DNA of 64,000 bases. It comes from Polynucleobacter sp. Adler-ghost (GTDB lineage: Bacteria; Pseudomonadota; Gammaproteobacteria; Burkholderiales; Burkholderiaceae). The notes below the pieces were generated by a model that was not told the DNA's origin, did not search any database, and saw only the letters and a list, made by a program, of their open reading frames with translations. The position numbers and the translations under genes are program-made. The DNA lies in assembly GCF_018688495.1 (NCBI RefSeq), contig NZ_CP061320.1:468586-532585 (forward strand). The letters run 5' to 3'. Positions within the stretch are counted from its first letter, which is position 1; every line of letters begins with the position of its first letter. Positions 1 through 8,532 of this stretch are shown here, piece after piece.

Positions 1-1
1 T

Positions 2-304
2 GGTAGTTTATTAGCAACAAAGTCCCTAAGAATCGATGGCACGATAGTTGGCGATATTAAAACGAAAGCGGGCGCAGATGTTTGTATTGCGCTTGGTAAA
101 ACGGGTTTAGTGCAAGGCAATATTTCTGGGGTGCGAGTGTTGGTTGCCGGTCGAGTAGAGGGCAATGTGCTTGCAACCGAAAGAGTGGAATTGCACAGTG
201 GCGCAGATGTCCATGGAGATATTATTTATGCTCAAATTGGCATCGAACAAGGTGCACGTTTGAGTGGATTACTTTCTAAAATTATCAACGATGATGATAA
301 TTAG
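2..304 (+). CDS. Bactofilin family protein, 3' part (5' end outside window)
   Basis: The reading frame is open from base 2, so the gene begins upstream of the window; the ATG at 110 is internal. The visible 100 residues are a run of short Gly/Val/Asp-rich repeats (IDGTIVGDI, GLVQGNISGV, VAGRVEGNV, GADVHGDI) with the period expected of the right-handed beta-helix of bactofilins, polymer-forming cytoskeletal proteins. The protein ends soon after the helix with a short acidic tail (DDDN). Bactofilins assemble into filaments at membranes and position cell-wall enzymes or, in some species, ParABS components. A ParA-like ATPase follows 36 bases later, which makes a positioning role attractive but unproven. 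Confidence 0.85.
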   Translation, partial: GSLLATKSLRIDGTIVGDIKTKAGADVCIALGKTGLVQGNISGVRVLVAGRVEGNVLATERVELHSGADVHGDIIYAQIGIEQGARLSGLLSKIINDDDN

Positions 305-340
305 GGAGCTGGCATTGTTGGCAAAAAAAGAGTAATTAAC

Positions 341-1243
341 ATGTATACCAATGGCACAATCAAAATTCTAGTGACCAACCAAAAGGGTGGTGTTGGTAAG
401 AGCACGATTGCCGTTAATCTAGCAGCCTACCTCGCGATACAAGAAAACATCAAAGTGTCCTTGATTGATATGGATCCTCAGGCATCATCCTCTCGCTGGG
501 CTAAGAAAGCGCCGGATATCGGCGTCCAAGTCCATTGCCTTGACGTCAATTATGAAAGTAGTGGGGCAGCTCTTCTTAGCGCTCGCTCGGGTGTTCGCAA
601 GTATTCATCTGGAGTTGAGGTCTGTATTTGTGATCTCACTTGGACGCCGGCTATGTCTGAACAATTTATCTTAGATTTTGATATGGTTTTAGTGCCCAGC
701 TCGAACTCTAAATTTGAAATGGCGAGTACTGAAATTTTTATTCTGAAATATGCGCAACAGTGCATGTCTCGTCTGGCAGTAAACAAACAATTTATCTTGG
801 TCGTTCCTAGTAAAGTGGAAGAGGGCTACTCTTCTCATGCAACTTTTACTAACTTAGACTTTCTCATGAATTGTCACATCACACCGCCTGTCTATCGAAC
901 ACCAGAAATTGACAGTTACGTGTATGAGGATTTTTTATGTGTTTGCCCTGATCAAAAAATTGCAGCGAATTTTTCTTCTTTTGGAAAGTATATTTCTAAA
1001 AAAATCATTGAACGCAACATTGTTAGAAAGTCAATTTCGATCAGTGGCAACTCTTTAAATCGTGCGATCGTGAAAAAAGTGAGTGTCCTAGATGATTATC
1101 GTGAAAGAGCACGTGGCCTCAATTTTTACGGCGGCATTGCAAACACTCTACCTGTGCCGGAGCTAAAAAATGAAGGCTCAACAGAATATCGCTCGAAAAA
1201 GGGAAGCTTGGTGCCCTCTTTCTTGAGAAGGGGTGGTAATTGA
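341..1243 (+). CDS. ParA/MinD-type P-loop ATPase
   Basis: A 300-residue protein with the deviant Walker A motif KGGVGKST at residues 15-22 (signature lysine K15, catalytic lysine K20) and DMDPQ at 43-47, the A' motif of ParA/Soj/MinD ATPases. Such proteins form ATP-dependent dimers that bind DNA or membrane and position cargo. The C-terminal third (from about residue 200) is basic, diverges from standard ParA and has an extended tail, so this is probably not the chromosomal ParA. No parB gene or parS-like repeat is seen nearby. It lies between a bactofilin gene and an unrecognised gene, probably in one operon, suggesting a cargo-positioning partner of the bactofilin. The family call is firm; the cargo is unknown. 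Confidence 0.85.
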   Translation: MYTNGTIKILVTNQKGGVGKSTIAVNLAAYLAIQENIKVSLIDMDPQASSSRWAKKAPDIGVQVHCLDVNYESSGAALLSARSGVRKYSSGVEVCICDLTWTPAMSEQFILDFDMVLVPSSNSKFEMASTEIFILKYAQQCMSRLAVNKQFILVVPSKVEEGYSSHATFTNLDFLMNCHITPPVYRTPEIDSYVYEDFLCVCPDQKIAANFSSFGKYISKKIIERNIVRKSISISGNSLNRAIVKKVSVLDDYRERARGLNFYGGIANTLPVPELKNEGSTEYRSKKGSLVPSFLRRGGN

Positions 1244-1247
1244 ACTC

Positions 1248-1589
1248 ATGACAGACGTGAAAGATCCCTACAGAAACGATGTATTTGAAGATGAGCATGG
1301 GCGTCGAGTTGCTGTAAAGCGACTCTATACTCCCAATGAGTTAGGCGTGAGCTATGTTGAGTATAAAAATTATGATGACTCTGCTTTGCGTTTTATGCCC
1401 AAAGAACAGTTTTTGGAAGTCTTCCACTGGGTCGATAACTTTGGCACAACAGATACTTTTGTCAGAATGGAAGAGGTCGTAGAGGCTCCAAAACAGGCTG
1501 CTAAGGAGCCAGATTCCTCGGCTAGCCCAAAGGAGGAGTCTGGACAACAGCAGGATGCGGATACCACTCCTCCTAAGCGTATATCTTAG
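1248..1589 (+). CDS. Hypothetical protein with Pro/Glu-rich tail
   Basis: Not recognised. A soluble 113-residue protein: the first 80 residues look folded (motifs DEHGRRVAVKRLY, SYVEYKNYDD, FLEVFHWVD) and the last 35 are a low-complexity tail rich in Glu, Ala, Pro and Gln. The ATG at 1248 lies just after the stop of the ParA-like gene (1243). A GTG at 1233 would overlap that gene and is the alternative start. The tight spacing suggests co-translation with the ATPase, so it may be an accessory factor. There is no membrane segment or signal peptide. Confidence 0.65.
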   Translation: MTDVKDPYRNDVFEDEHGRRVAVKRLYTPNELGVSYVEYKNYDDSALRFMPKEQFLEVFHWVDNFGTTDTFVRMEEVVEAPKQAAKEPDSSASPKEESGQQQDADTTPPKRIS

Positions 1590-1729
1590 CTTTGCTTTAG
1601 AGCTTTCGGCTTGGGCATAATAGTATTCGTTTGATCATACAGCGAGTAACCAAATAGATTAGCTGGTAGAAATTTTTTGGAGTCCTTGAGTCCAATATTT
1701 ATTCTCTTTGCATTTATTAAGGAATTTTA

Positions 1730-2911
1730 GTGTCCGACAATCCAATATATTCTCGCTACTTGCAAATTGCTATGAAGGTGATTGCAGCTTTGTGCGGTCT
1801 TACCTTGTTATTCTCTGCAGCCCAAAGTCAAGTTATTGGATTGGATGGCGAAGGATTGCTGCAATTTTTCCTGAGTCAAATACAAAATCCAGTGCAATTT
1901 AAATTACTGGTGGGCCTCGCCTTTTTAGTTGCGGGGATTTTTTTTCCCATGCCCCAGAAAAGTAGCGCAAGATTATCTGGACCTAAAGATTTACAATCCA
2001 GCGCATACCGCTTGTATTTGGTTAATAAGTACAAGATAGAAAGAAATGCGGTCTTAAATCAATTGGTTTGCCGCGATACAGTCTTTGCAAGTCTGGAAGA
2101 GGCTTTATCCTATGCACATGGACTAGAGTGCCCACCACAACATCCTAGCTATAAAGCCCCTACTTTGGATTCCTTAAAGGATAGTTTCCCTGAAACTAGT
2201 TCTGAATTAGCAAAGGTTGCTAACACCGAATCGCCTGAGAATGCTTCACTCACGGTCGGGCAAGAATCTAGAAATCCATTGCCTATCACCATGATGATAG
2301 GTTCCTTGCTGTATTTAATTATTCTAGGTGGTATGTTTTACGCCCTTTCTCAAAATATAGTTAGTACTGAGATTGTTGAGGTTTCTAAAGCCCCAGAAGT
2401 TCAGAGTCCTGTAGAGGCCAATTCTAGTAACCCTAACGCTAGTGCAGAAGCCCCTAGTAGTGATGCAGTTCCTGCCGAACTGACTGCTCAAACTGTAGCT
2501 ATCAATGAGCGCTGGCTTGGGGTATGGGCATCAGAGGGCAGCACTCAAAAGCTGTCGATTACTTCTACTGCGGTGAAGTATGGCAACGATGAGTTTTTAT
2601 GGGTTGGAGTTCGTCCAAAGGGCGTTGTAAAGTGCTGCCCAGCTTTTTATGAGGGGTCAACCAATAAGGCTGAGTTATTGACAAGAATGCAGGCTCAGCA
2701 AGCTTCGCCTGAAACCCCTACAATTGACTCTCAGAAGACTGCAGCCCTGGTGAATAACCTTGGCCAAGGTAATTTTAAAAAGATTGTATTGGCCGATCCA
2801 TTTCTACGAAAATATTTCTTTATTTACGATCAGAATTATGTCTATCGTGTTGGTAGAGACGTAGGTGATAAATCGCCATTCATCTTTGAGCAATTTAAGA
2901 GGCAAGAGTGA
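1730..2911 (+). CDS. Hypothetical membrane protein, three predicted TM helices
   Basis: Not recognised. 393 residues from a GTG start preceded by AAGGA. Hydrophobic segments lie at about 14-31, 58-72 and 187-206. Residues 90-135 form a soluble Tyr/Arg/Lys-rich part (SAYRLYLVNKYKIERNAV), residues 215-250 are a Ser/Pro/Ala linker, and the last 150 residues form a soluble domain that starts with an 'RWLGVWASEG' motif and contains a paired Cys (KCCPAFYEG). The last domain resembles a lipocalin-like sensor fold only superficially. The next gene overlaps its stop codon (GTGA), so the two are probably translationally coupled. Confidence 0.65.
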   Translation: MSDNPIYSRYLQIAMKVIAALCGLTLLFSAAQSQVIGLDGEGLLQFFLSQIQNPVQFKLLVGLAFLVAGIFFPMPQKSSARLSGPKDLQSSAYRLYLVNKYKIERNAVLNQLVCRDTVFASLEEALSYAHGLECPPQHPSYKAPTLDSLKDSFPETSSELAKVANTESPENASLTVGQESRNPLPITMMIGSLLYLIILGGMFYALSQNIVSTEIVEVSKAPEVQSPVEANSSNPNASAEAPSSDAVPAELTAQTVAINERWLGVWASEGSTQKLSITSTAVKYGNDEFLWVGVRPKGVVKCCPAFYEGSTNKAELLTRMQAQQASPETPTIDSQKTAALVNNLGQGNFKKIVLADPFLRKYFFIYDQNYVYRVGRDVGDKSPFIFEQFKRQE

Positions 2912-3456
2912 GTGATATTGATAATTCAGCATCTAAAAAAGAAGATAAGCTTCATCCTATAGAGCACTTACGATTACTACGCGAGACTACTCCTCTACAA
3001 AAAGTCATTAATGAAATAGCTGGTCGTCAATGCATCTTTTTTTATAATACTTCTTGGGTTTTTGATTTTTCATTGAGTAACTCAGATCAGCCGTGGTCAG
3101 TTACCAAACAGGTTTATTTTCGCAACTCGCGAAGACACAAATGTTTAGCCTTTGCTTTGCCCTATCTAGTTATACAAATGAAGTTTTTAGACGAGCCTAA
3201 ATATTTGCGCGCAGTCGTGACCTATGGCGAAGATGTTGCCACGATGATTGGCTTTATGAGTCAGTTTGTTAAGCAAGAAAAGGGTACTAAGGTATGGGCC
3301 GAAAAACCTGGCTTTGATTGGGAGCCGTGGAATATCTCTGCTTTGTTTAACCATCTCTTGAATGCCGATGGACGCTTTAATGAAATTGAGTTTTATCGCT
3401 ATACCGATGCCTTTCATGTGAAATTAAAAGGTAGTTGGGAAATGATTAACGTCTAA
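2908..3456 (+). CDS. Hypothetical soluble protein
   Basis: Not recognised. 182 residues from a GTG start that overlaps the TGA of the preceding membrane-protein gene by four bases. It is rich in aromatic residues (FYNTSWVFDFSLS, KPGFDWEPWNISALF) with no signal peptide or membrane helix. The repeated aromatic beta-strand pattern and the overlap suggest a cytosolic partner of the upstream membrane protein. No catalytic motif was identified. Confidence 0.6.
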   Translation: MSDIDNSASKKEDKLHPIEHLRLLRETTPLQKVINEIAGRQCIFFYNTSWVFDFSLSNSDQPWSVTKQVYFRNSRRHKCLAFALPYLVIQMKFLDEPKYLRAVVTYGEDVATMIGFMSQFVKQEKGTKVWAEKPGFDWEPWNISALFNHLLNADGRFNEIEFYRYTDAFHVKLKGSWEMINV

Positions 3457-3836
3457 GAGGTAGACCCTTGATTTTGATATACGTTTTCACGCAGACTATT
3501 TGGGTATAAGTAAGCCCGCTTGCACTACTTTTATTTATATTGAAGAGCCCAGAACGATAAAATTCTATATTTATCAACAAGTTCTAATGCTTTCCTTACC
3601 TATTTTTGAGAATCTTTTGATAGGCCAATGAAGTTACTCATTTATCTACTTGCAGAGTATTGTGGGGATGACAATCAGCTTTATTCCCATCAATAAAATA
3701 GATATAAATCAATTACTTGCAAAAGGATTTCATTAGGCGAGAAAATCACTTTGACTTGTGCAAATCACTTTATTTTGCTTGCGAGAGCGTCTAGGATGGA
3801 GCTATCAAGTTGACGCTTTTATAAGGAGATAAGGTC
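3457..3836. other. Intergenic stretch without a recognisable gene
   Basis: AT-rich, with many stops in all frames. No tRNA, long inverted repeat or convincing small ORF was seen. A strong ribosome binding site (AAGGAGATAAGG) lies at its right-hand end and belongs to the small gene starting at 3837, so a promoter for that gene is expected in the last 100 bases (a TTGACT at 3751 is a possible -35). Confidence 0.5.
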
Positions 3837-4022
3837 ATGAACCAGTTCCAAGCGAAGAGTGATTTATCAGCAGTCTCAGCAACATTTATTAAATTAGAAA
3901 TCGATGACTTGGTTAGGGATCGCTTGCTTTGGCAGGAGCAGATTGCAAGATCATTCAATCCCACGGAAATATTGCCCAATGTGATTCATCCACTTCAGGC
4001 CAATATTCTCAAGATACTCTGA
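3837..4022 (+). CDS. Small hypothetical protein (61 aa)
   Basis: Not recognised. 61 residues with an excellent Shine-Dalgarno (AAGGAG, followed by TAAGG) a few bases before the ATG, which is the main reason to accept it. The sequence is probably alpha-helical (KLEIDDLVRDRLLWQEQIARSF) and ends NILKIL. No signal peptide or membrane helix. Another small gene begins 14 bases downstream. Confidence 0.5.
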   Translation: MNQFQAKSDLSAVSATFIKLEIDDLVRDRLLWQEQIARSFNPTEILPNVIHPLQANILKIL

Positions 4023-4035
4023 GCTGGAAAAGCCC

Positions 4036-4242
4036 TTGAGGACATATATCGCCCCAGTTAGCTTTGCCCTATTAGTCATAGTAGCTGGTTTATACCTTTT
4101 TACCTATGAGGCTAAGCCAACATCAGGCCCCCATAAATTTGAGGATGTTGCGATGGACTCTGACGCCAAAAAACATTTTTCCCTTATCGCTGAAAAATAT
4201 GCTTCTGAAGCTTCTGAAGCATCCAGAGCCTCAAAGAACTAA
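4036..4242 (+). CDS. Small hypothetical membrane-anchored protein (68 aa)
   Basis: Not recognised. 68 residues from a TTG start, with one N-terminal hydrophobic helix at about residues 5-22 (APVSFALLVIVAGLYLF) and then a soluble charged stretch ending in a repeated Ala/Ser/Glu pattern (ASEASEASRAS). The topology suggests a single-pass inner-membrane protein with a periplasmic tail. The start codon is uncertain: no strong ribosome binding site is visible, and translation may be coupled to the gene ending at 4022. Confidence 0.45.
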   Translation: MRTYIAPVSFALLVIVAGLYLFTYEAKPTSGPHKFEDVAMDSDAKKHFSLIAEKYASEASEASRASKN

Positions 4243-4279
4243 GTCCATAGTAAGAAAGACCCTTACGTAGAGTCTTTAC

Positions 4280-4300
4280 GAGTCCTCAGGACTCTATTTT
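4280..4300 (+). terminator. Possible weak intrinsic terminator
   Basis: A six-base-pair stem GAGTCC / GGACTC (4280-4285 with 4289-4294) with loop TCA is followed by TATTTT. It lies 38 bases after the small membrane gene and could end the 3837-4242 transcript. The short stem and imperfect T-run make this tentative. Confidence 0.35.
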
Positions 4301-4438
4301 GCAAATAAAGAGCCTACTTAGTTACAAGTGAGTTAGCTTATTGGGAACTTATCTGACCTAGTCCTCACCGCTTGTCAATATTTAATATCTCAGGCGTAGT
4401 AAGCTATGCTCTTATTGTTATTAAATGAAGTGAAATTT

Positions 4439-4996
4439 ATGACTGAATTGGATTGGGATCATTGGATTGCTAAGCAATATGTTTATACATGGCAAGCAGC
4501 TGCTTTAGTGCTTGGATTAAACCCTCGCCAAATTAAATTTCCAAGAAGAGATTCCGCTGGAGAGCTCCATTTCGATCGGGAAAATTTTGAAGGTCTCTTT
4601 TCTGATTTCAAGCTTAAGCTAGATTTATTGATCGAGCATGCCTGGATGCAAAACTTTTCCGCTCAGAACATGCGGGTCGACTTAAAACGATTTTTGTATT
4701 GGGCTCACAATGTTGTCAAGTGGGAGATGCCGCAAAAGCTATTGTCCTTTGCTAAAGAAATTAATCTACAAGATTTGGATGAGAGCGCAGAAGATAAGGC
4801 AAGTATTTTATTGGATGAGCGCGCCTCCTTGCAATTGATTTGGGCATTAAGAACGATGCTGAAGGATCATCAGTTTGGCAAAACTGATCGGGAGCTCATT
4901 TATTATTTGGCAAAACAATATCCAGATCAAGCGGCTTTTAAGCGCCTCGCTTTAGAAATGAGGTTTGCTGAGGCACAGGTAGCTGCCGAAAACTAG
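4439..4996 (+). CDS. Hypothetical protein
   Basis: Not recognised. The ATG at 4439 (protein MTELDWDHWIAK) has a GAAGTGA element just upstream; an in-frame ATG at 4406 would add eleven hydrophobic residues and looks less likely. The 185 residues are soluble and mostly helical, with 'WQAAALVLGLNP' near the N-terminus, a segment I associate loosely with accessory-region proteins of unknown function, and a C-terminal helical part (ASLQLIWALRTMLKD). No catalytic motif. Confidence 0.6.
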   Translation: MTELDWDHWIAKQYVYTWQAAALVLGLNPRQIKFPRRDSAGELHFDRENFEGLFSDFKLKLDLLIEHAWMQNFSAQNMRVDLKRFLYWAHNVVKWEMPQKLLSFAKEINLQDLDESAEDKASILLDERASLQLIWALRTMLKDHQFGKTDRELIYYLAKQYPDQAAFKRLALEMRFAEAQVAAEN

Positions 4997-5010
4997 ATAC
5001 TGGCACTCAG

Positions 5011-5045
5011 AACTCACTCAGACCTGATTGAGATCTGAGTGAGTT
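5011..5045. terminator. Perfect 12-bp inverted repeat between convergent genes
   Basis: AACTCACTCAGA at 5011-5022 pairs perfectly with TCTGAGTGAGTT at 5034-5045, loop 11 bases. It sits between the hypothetical gene ending at 4996 (+) and the stop of ahpF at 5052 (-), where a bidirectional terminator is expected. A T-run is lacking on both sides, so it may act as an mRNA 3'-end stabiliser rather than a classical terminator. Confidence 0.55.
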
Positions 5046-5051
5046 GGATGT

Positions 5052-6596
5052 TTATGAGCGAATTAAATAATCAAATGCTGAGAGTGAAGCCTTTGCCCCT
5101 TCACCCATGGCGATAATAATTTGCTTATAGGGAACAGTGGTGCAGTCACCGGCTGCAAATACACCAGGCATCGAAGTTTCTCCCTTTTGATCAATGATCA
5201 CTTCTCCGCGAGGAGATAAATCAATCACCCCTTTGAGCCAATCCGTATTGGGTAATAATCCAATCTGAACGAAGATTCCTTCCAGTGCCACATCATGCAT
5301 CTGATGATTAGCGCGATCTTCATAGCGCAAGGTAGTTACCTTACCGTCAGCACCGAACACTTCCTTACTTAAGGCATTGGTAATTACCGTCACGTTGGGC
5401 ATGCTGAACATTTTTTTCTGCAGTACGGCATCGGCACGCAACTTAGTATCAAACTCAACTAGGGTGACATGACTCACAATGCCCGCCAAATCAATAGCGG
5501 CTTCTACTCCAGAATTACCACCGCCAATCACTGCGACACGTTTACCTTTGTATAAAGGGCCGTCACAGTGAGGACAGTAAGCAACGCCTTTACCGCGGTA
5601 CTCTTGCTCGCCTGGTACATTCATTTCGCGCCAGCGTGCGCCCGTACTCAGGATGACTGTTTTACTTTTCAGTACGCCACCATTTTCTAAGGTAATCGTA
5701 ATTTCATCACCAGTCTTGCTTAAGCTCTTAGCGGTTTGTAGATTCATCACATCCACCTCATACTCTTTGACGTGCTGCTCAAGAGCTGTGACTAATTTAG
5801 GGCCTTCAGTTTCTTTAACGGAGATGAAGTTTTCAATACCTACGGTATCAGCAACTTGCCCGCCAAAGCGTTGAGCCACAATACCAGTCCTGATTCCCTT
5901 ACGGGCAGAATAAATTGCAGCCGAAGCACCTGCTGGACCGCCACCAATGATCAGAGAGTCGTAGGCGGCTTTGGCACTTAATTTTTCAGCATCACGTGCT
6001 GAGGTATTGGTATCCAATTTAGCGGCAATTTCTTCCACGCTCATGCGGCCTTGACCAAAGACTTCGCCGTTCAGAATGACTGTAGGTACTGCCATGATTT
6101 GGTATTGATCCACCAAACCCTGAAAGAGTGCGCCATCAATCATTTCATGTTCGATGTTTGGATTCAGTGCTGCCATGAGGTTCAGGGCTTGCACTACGTC
6201 TGGGCAGTTGTGGCATGACAAAGAGATGAAAGTCTGAAAGCGCTTCTTACCTTCTAGGCCTTTGATGCTCTCAATCACGTCTTGCTGAACCTTTGGTGGA
6301 TAACCACTAGCTTGCAAAATAGCCAAAATGAAAGAAGTCATCTCATGACCCATTGGTAGACCAGAGAATGCAATACGAGCAACTTCATCTACTTTGCCTA
6401 CGGTAAAGCTAGGAATATTTTTACTGCCACCTGAGGTCTTTACAGTAATCTTGGTAGATTGCTCGGCAACCTCATTCAGTAGTTCCAACATCTGAGCTGA
6501 TTGAGTGCTGTCATCTAAAGTGGCCTCAAGAACAATGGGGCTCTCTATTTTTTCAAAATAGGCTTTGAGTTGGGTTTTGATGTTGGTGTCTAACAT
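5052..6596 (-). CDS. ahpF: Alkyl hydroperoxide reductase subunit F
   Basis: Flavoprotein disulfide reductase that passes electrons from NADH to AhpC. The 514 residues match the usual AhpF length. The N-terminal tandem thioredoxin-fold domain carries CHNC at 128-131, the pair that reduces AhpC. The FAD motif GGGPAG is at 218-223, the thioredoxin-reductase-type redox pair CPHC at 341-344 and the NAD(H) motif GGGNSG at 358-363. The start has AAGGA five bases upstream. It follows ahpC in the same direction with a 120-base gap that holds two overlapping hairpins. Expression is expected to respond to OxyR, encoded at 10920-11846. Confidence 0.97.
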   Translation of the reverse strand: MLDTNIKTQLKAYFEKIESPIVLEATLDDSTQSAQMLELLNEVAEQSTKITVKTSGGSKNIPSFTVGKVDEVARIAFSGLPMGHEMTSFILAILQASGYPPKVQQDVIESIKGLEGKKRFQTFISLSCHNCPDVVQALNLMAALNPNIEHEMIDGALFQGLVDQYQIMAVPTVILNGEVFGQGRMSVEEIAAKLDTNTSARDAEKLSAKAAYDSLIIGGGPAGASAAIYSARKGIRTGIVAQRFGGQVADTVGIENFISVKETEGPKLVTALEQHVKEYEVDVMNLQTAKSLSKTGDEITITLENGGVLKSKTVILSTGARWREMNVPGEQEYRGKGVAYCPHCDGPLYKGKRVAVIGGGNSGVEAAIDLAGIVSHVTLVEFDTKLRADAVLQKKMFSMPNVTVITNALSKEVFGADGKVTTLRYEDRANHQMHDVALEGIFVQIGLLPNTDWLKGVIDLSPRGEVIIDQKGETSMPGVFAAGDCTTVPYKQIIIAMGEGAKASLSAFDYLIRS

Positions 6597-6624
6597 GCTG
6601 TATTCCTTAGTGTTGAATCTTGAT

Positions 6625-6689
6625 GAGTCTATTGGGCAGGAATTTTTTTTCTCATCCTGCCCAATAGACTCTCCGAAGAGAGTCTATTG
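6625..6689 (-). promoter_or_regulatory. Two mutually exclusive hairpins in the ahpC-ahpF intergenic region
   Basis: A 17-bp perfect stem is formed by 6625-6641 and 6655-6671 (13-base loop). A second perfect 12-bp stem with a TTCG tetraloop (minus-strand sense) is formed by 6662-6673 and 6678-6689. The arm 6662-6671 is shared, so only one can form at a time in the ahpC-ahpF transcript. Neither stem is followed by a U-run on the minus strand. The arrangement could be a 3' stabiliser of abundant ahpC mRNA, a processing site or an attenuator setting the AhpC:AhpF ratio. Confidence 0.6.
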
Positions 6690-6716
6690 ATTGCTAATTA
6701 CTTCTAACCTTGATCC

Positions 6717-7280
6717 TCAGATCTTGCCTACGAGGTCCAAAGATGGAGTCAATGTTGCTGCGCCTTCTTTCCACTTAGCTGGGCATACTTCGCCTGGGTG
6801 AGCGGCTGTGTACTGAGCAGCTTTGAGCTTGCGTAATGTCTCAGAGATATCGCGGGCGATTTCATTTGAGTGAATTTCAGCGGTCTTGATAACGCCCTCA
6901 GGATTGATAATGAATGTGCCGCGCAATGCGAGACCTTCTTCATCAATATGCACACCAAAACCACGTGTCAATGTATGTGTTGGATCACCAACCAATGGGA
7001 ACTTTGCCTTACCTACTGCAGGTGAAGTCTCATGCCATACTTTGTGTGAGAAATGAGTATCGGTAGTAACGATATAAACCTCTGCACCCATCTTCTGAAA
7101 TTCAGCATAGTTATCAGCCGCATCTTCAATTTCTGTTGGGCAGTTGAATGTAAATGCTGCTGGCATAAAAATCATTACTGACCATTTGCCTTTGAGGGTC
7201 TCATCGGTAACAGTGACAAACTTACCGTTATGAAAAGCTTGGGTTTTGAATGGAATTACTGGTGTGTTGACTAATGACAT
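6717..7280 (-). CDS. ahpC: Alkyl hydroperoxide reductase subunit C (2-Cys peroxiredoxin)
   Basis: Reduces hydrogen peroxide and organic hydroperoxides in the cytosol. 187 residues, the standard length. The peroxidatic Cys47 lies in FTFNCPTE and the resolving Cys166 in EVCPAKW, matching the typical AhpC C46/C165 positions. The ribosome binding site AGGAAAA precedes the ATG. It is the first gene of an ahpC-ahpF unit and is divergent from a GST-like gene. Part of the peroxide-defence block with rubrerythrin and OxyR. Confidence 0.97.
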   Translation of the reverse strand: MSLVNTPVIPFKTQAFHNGKFVTVTDETLKGKWSVMIFMPAAFTFNCPTEIEDAADNYAEFQKMGAEVYIVTTDTHFSHKVWHETSPAVGKAKFPLVGDPTHTLTRGFGVHIDEEGLALRGTFIINPEGVIKTAEIHSNEIARDISETLRKLKAAQYTAAHPGEVCPAKWKEGAATLTPSLDLVGKI

Positions 7281-7347
7281 AAGGTTTTCCTGTTAAAAAT
7301 AAATGGGTTAATGCACAACAGGAGTCATTCTGAAGGGGATTGATATA

Positions 7348-7394
7348 TTTGTATAACAAATAATAATGATATAAATGATCGTTTTTTTAGATCA
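7348..7394. promoter_or_regulatory. AT-rich dyads upstream of ahpC
   Basis: TTTGT-ATA-ACAAA (7348-7360) and TGATC-N9-GATCA (7376-7394) lie in the ahpC/GST divergent region. OxyR sites are degenerate, so these are only candidates for the OxyR-controlled ahpC promoter. No unambiguous four-ATAG OxyR site was found by eye. Confidence 0.3.
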
Positions 7395-7425
7395 ATTAAT
7401 TTAGCGTTGGCTTGATAATATTGCG

Positions 7426-8034
7426 ATGAAACCGATTTTGTATTCTTACCGTAGATGCCCTTATGCCATGAGAGCTCGTATGGCCTTGAAATACGCCGGT
7501 ATTGAATATGAGCACCGAGAGATAGTTTTGCGAGATAAACCGCAATCTATGTTGCTGGTCTCGCCCAAAGGAACTGTTCCAGTTTTGTGTGTTGGTGGAC
7601 GGATTCTGGATCAGAGCGTGGATATCATGCGCTGGTCATTAGATCAGTCTGACCCTGATGGTTGGCTGGAGATTGATCAGTTGCCCTCGATAGAGTGGCT
7701 TGAGAAAAATGATGGCCCATTTAAAACTCTTTTAGATCAATACAAATATCCTGAGAGATATCCCCATCTCAATCGAGAAGCGATTTTGGATGCCGCAATA
7801 GAGTTGATGCTCAGGCCAATGGAGGCCGCGCTGAAATTGAATACTTATCTAATGGGTAATAAGTTATCTTGGGTAGACGTAGCTATCTTTCCGTTTATTC
7901 GGCAATTTTCAATGTCTGATCAAAAAAGCTTTGAGGGGTTGCCGCTCCCCAATATTCAGAATTGGCTTGGTGAACTGATTGAATCCGAATTGTTTAATTC
8001 GGTAATGCACAAGCATCCAGCCTGGATTGATTAA
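7426..8034 (+). CDS. Glutathione S-transferase / glutaredoxin-2-like protein
   Basis: 202 residues. The N-terminal thioredoxin fold begins KPILYSYRRCPYAMRAR, with CPYA at residues 11-14 in place of the classical GST Ser/Tyr, a GrxB/beta-type GST signature. The glutathione-binding cis-proline region is GTVPVLCVGG (about 50-59), followed by an SVDIMRW element. An all-helical C-terminal GST domain follows (SWVDVAIFPFIRQF). Probably uses glutathione in thiol redox chemistry or detoxification. It is divergent from ahpC, in keeping with an oxidative-stress role. Substrate unknown; the ATG lacks a strong ribosome binding site. Confidence 0.85.
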   Translation: MKPILYSYRRCPYAMRARMALKYAGIEYEHREIVLRDKPQSMLLVSPKGTVPVLCVGGRILDQSVDIMRWSLDQSDPDGWLEIDQLPSIEWLEKNDGPFKTLLDQYKYPERYPHLNREAILDAAIELMLRPMEAALKLNTYLMGNKLSWVDVAIFPFIRQFSMSDQKSFEGLPLPNIQNWLGELIESELFNSVMHKHPAWID

Positions 8035-8040
8035 GCCTGA

Positions 8041-8071
8041 AAAAAAGCCCCCGAATTTTTATTCGAGGGCT
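8041..8071 (-). terminator. Intrinsic terminator of the rubrerythrin gene
   Basis: On the minus strand an 11-bp stem with one mismatch (8061-8071 with 8046-8056), loop AAAA, is followed directly by a run of seven T. It lies 24 bases after the rubrerythrin stop and also faces the end of the GST-like gene, so it may work in both directions. Confidence 0.85.
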
Positions 8072-8094
8072 CTCAAATTAAATGACTTAGCTAA

Positions 8095-8532
8095 TTAAGC
8101 GTTTGCCAAATGGGCTTCTAAAGTCTTAGTGAACTTGTTAGCGTGGCTACGCTCAGCCTTAGCTAATGTTTCAAACCAGTCAGCAATTTCGTCAAAGCCT
8201 TCATCGCGTGCTGTCTTAGCCATACCTGGGTACATATCTGTGTACTCATGTGTTTCTCCCGCGATAGCTGCTTGCAATGCTTCAGCAACTGTCTTAGCTG
8301 GCATACCAGTACCTGGCTCGCCTGCGCCGCCTTCGATCAAGTATTCCATGTGACCATGGGCATGACCTGTTTCACCTTCAGCTGTTGAGCGGAAAACTGC
8401 TGCAACATCGTTTGCACCAGCGATATCAGCTTGGTTCGCGAAATACAAATAACGACGGTTTGCTTGTGATTCTCCAGCAAATGCTTCTTTCAAAGACTGC
8501 TCAGTCTTTGTACCTTTTACAGTTTTAGCCAT
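8095..8532 (-). CDS. Rubrerythrin (ferritin-like diiron protein, no rubredoxin domain)
   Basis: 145 residues forming a four-helix ferritin-like bundle. Candidate diiron ligands are E21 ([10 protein letters not shown]), E54/H57 ([10 protein letters not shown]), E93/E96 ([12 protein letters not shown]) and E127/H130 (AERSH). Rubrerythrins reduce hydrogen peroxide with electrons from rubredoxin or other donors. The C-terminal rubredoxin domain with its Cys4 site is absent, so an external donor is needed; the Fe-S oxidoreductase encoded divergently at 8957 is the obvious candidate. The start has AGGAG seven bases upstream. Confidence 0.93.
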   Translation of the reverse strand: MAKTVKGTKTEQSLKEAFAGESQANRRYLYFANQADIAGANDVAAVFRSTAEGETGHAHGHMEYLIEGGAGEPGTGMPAKTVAEALQAAIAGETHEYTDMYPGMAKTARDEGFDEIADWFETLAKAERSHANKFTKTLEAHLANA

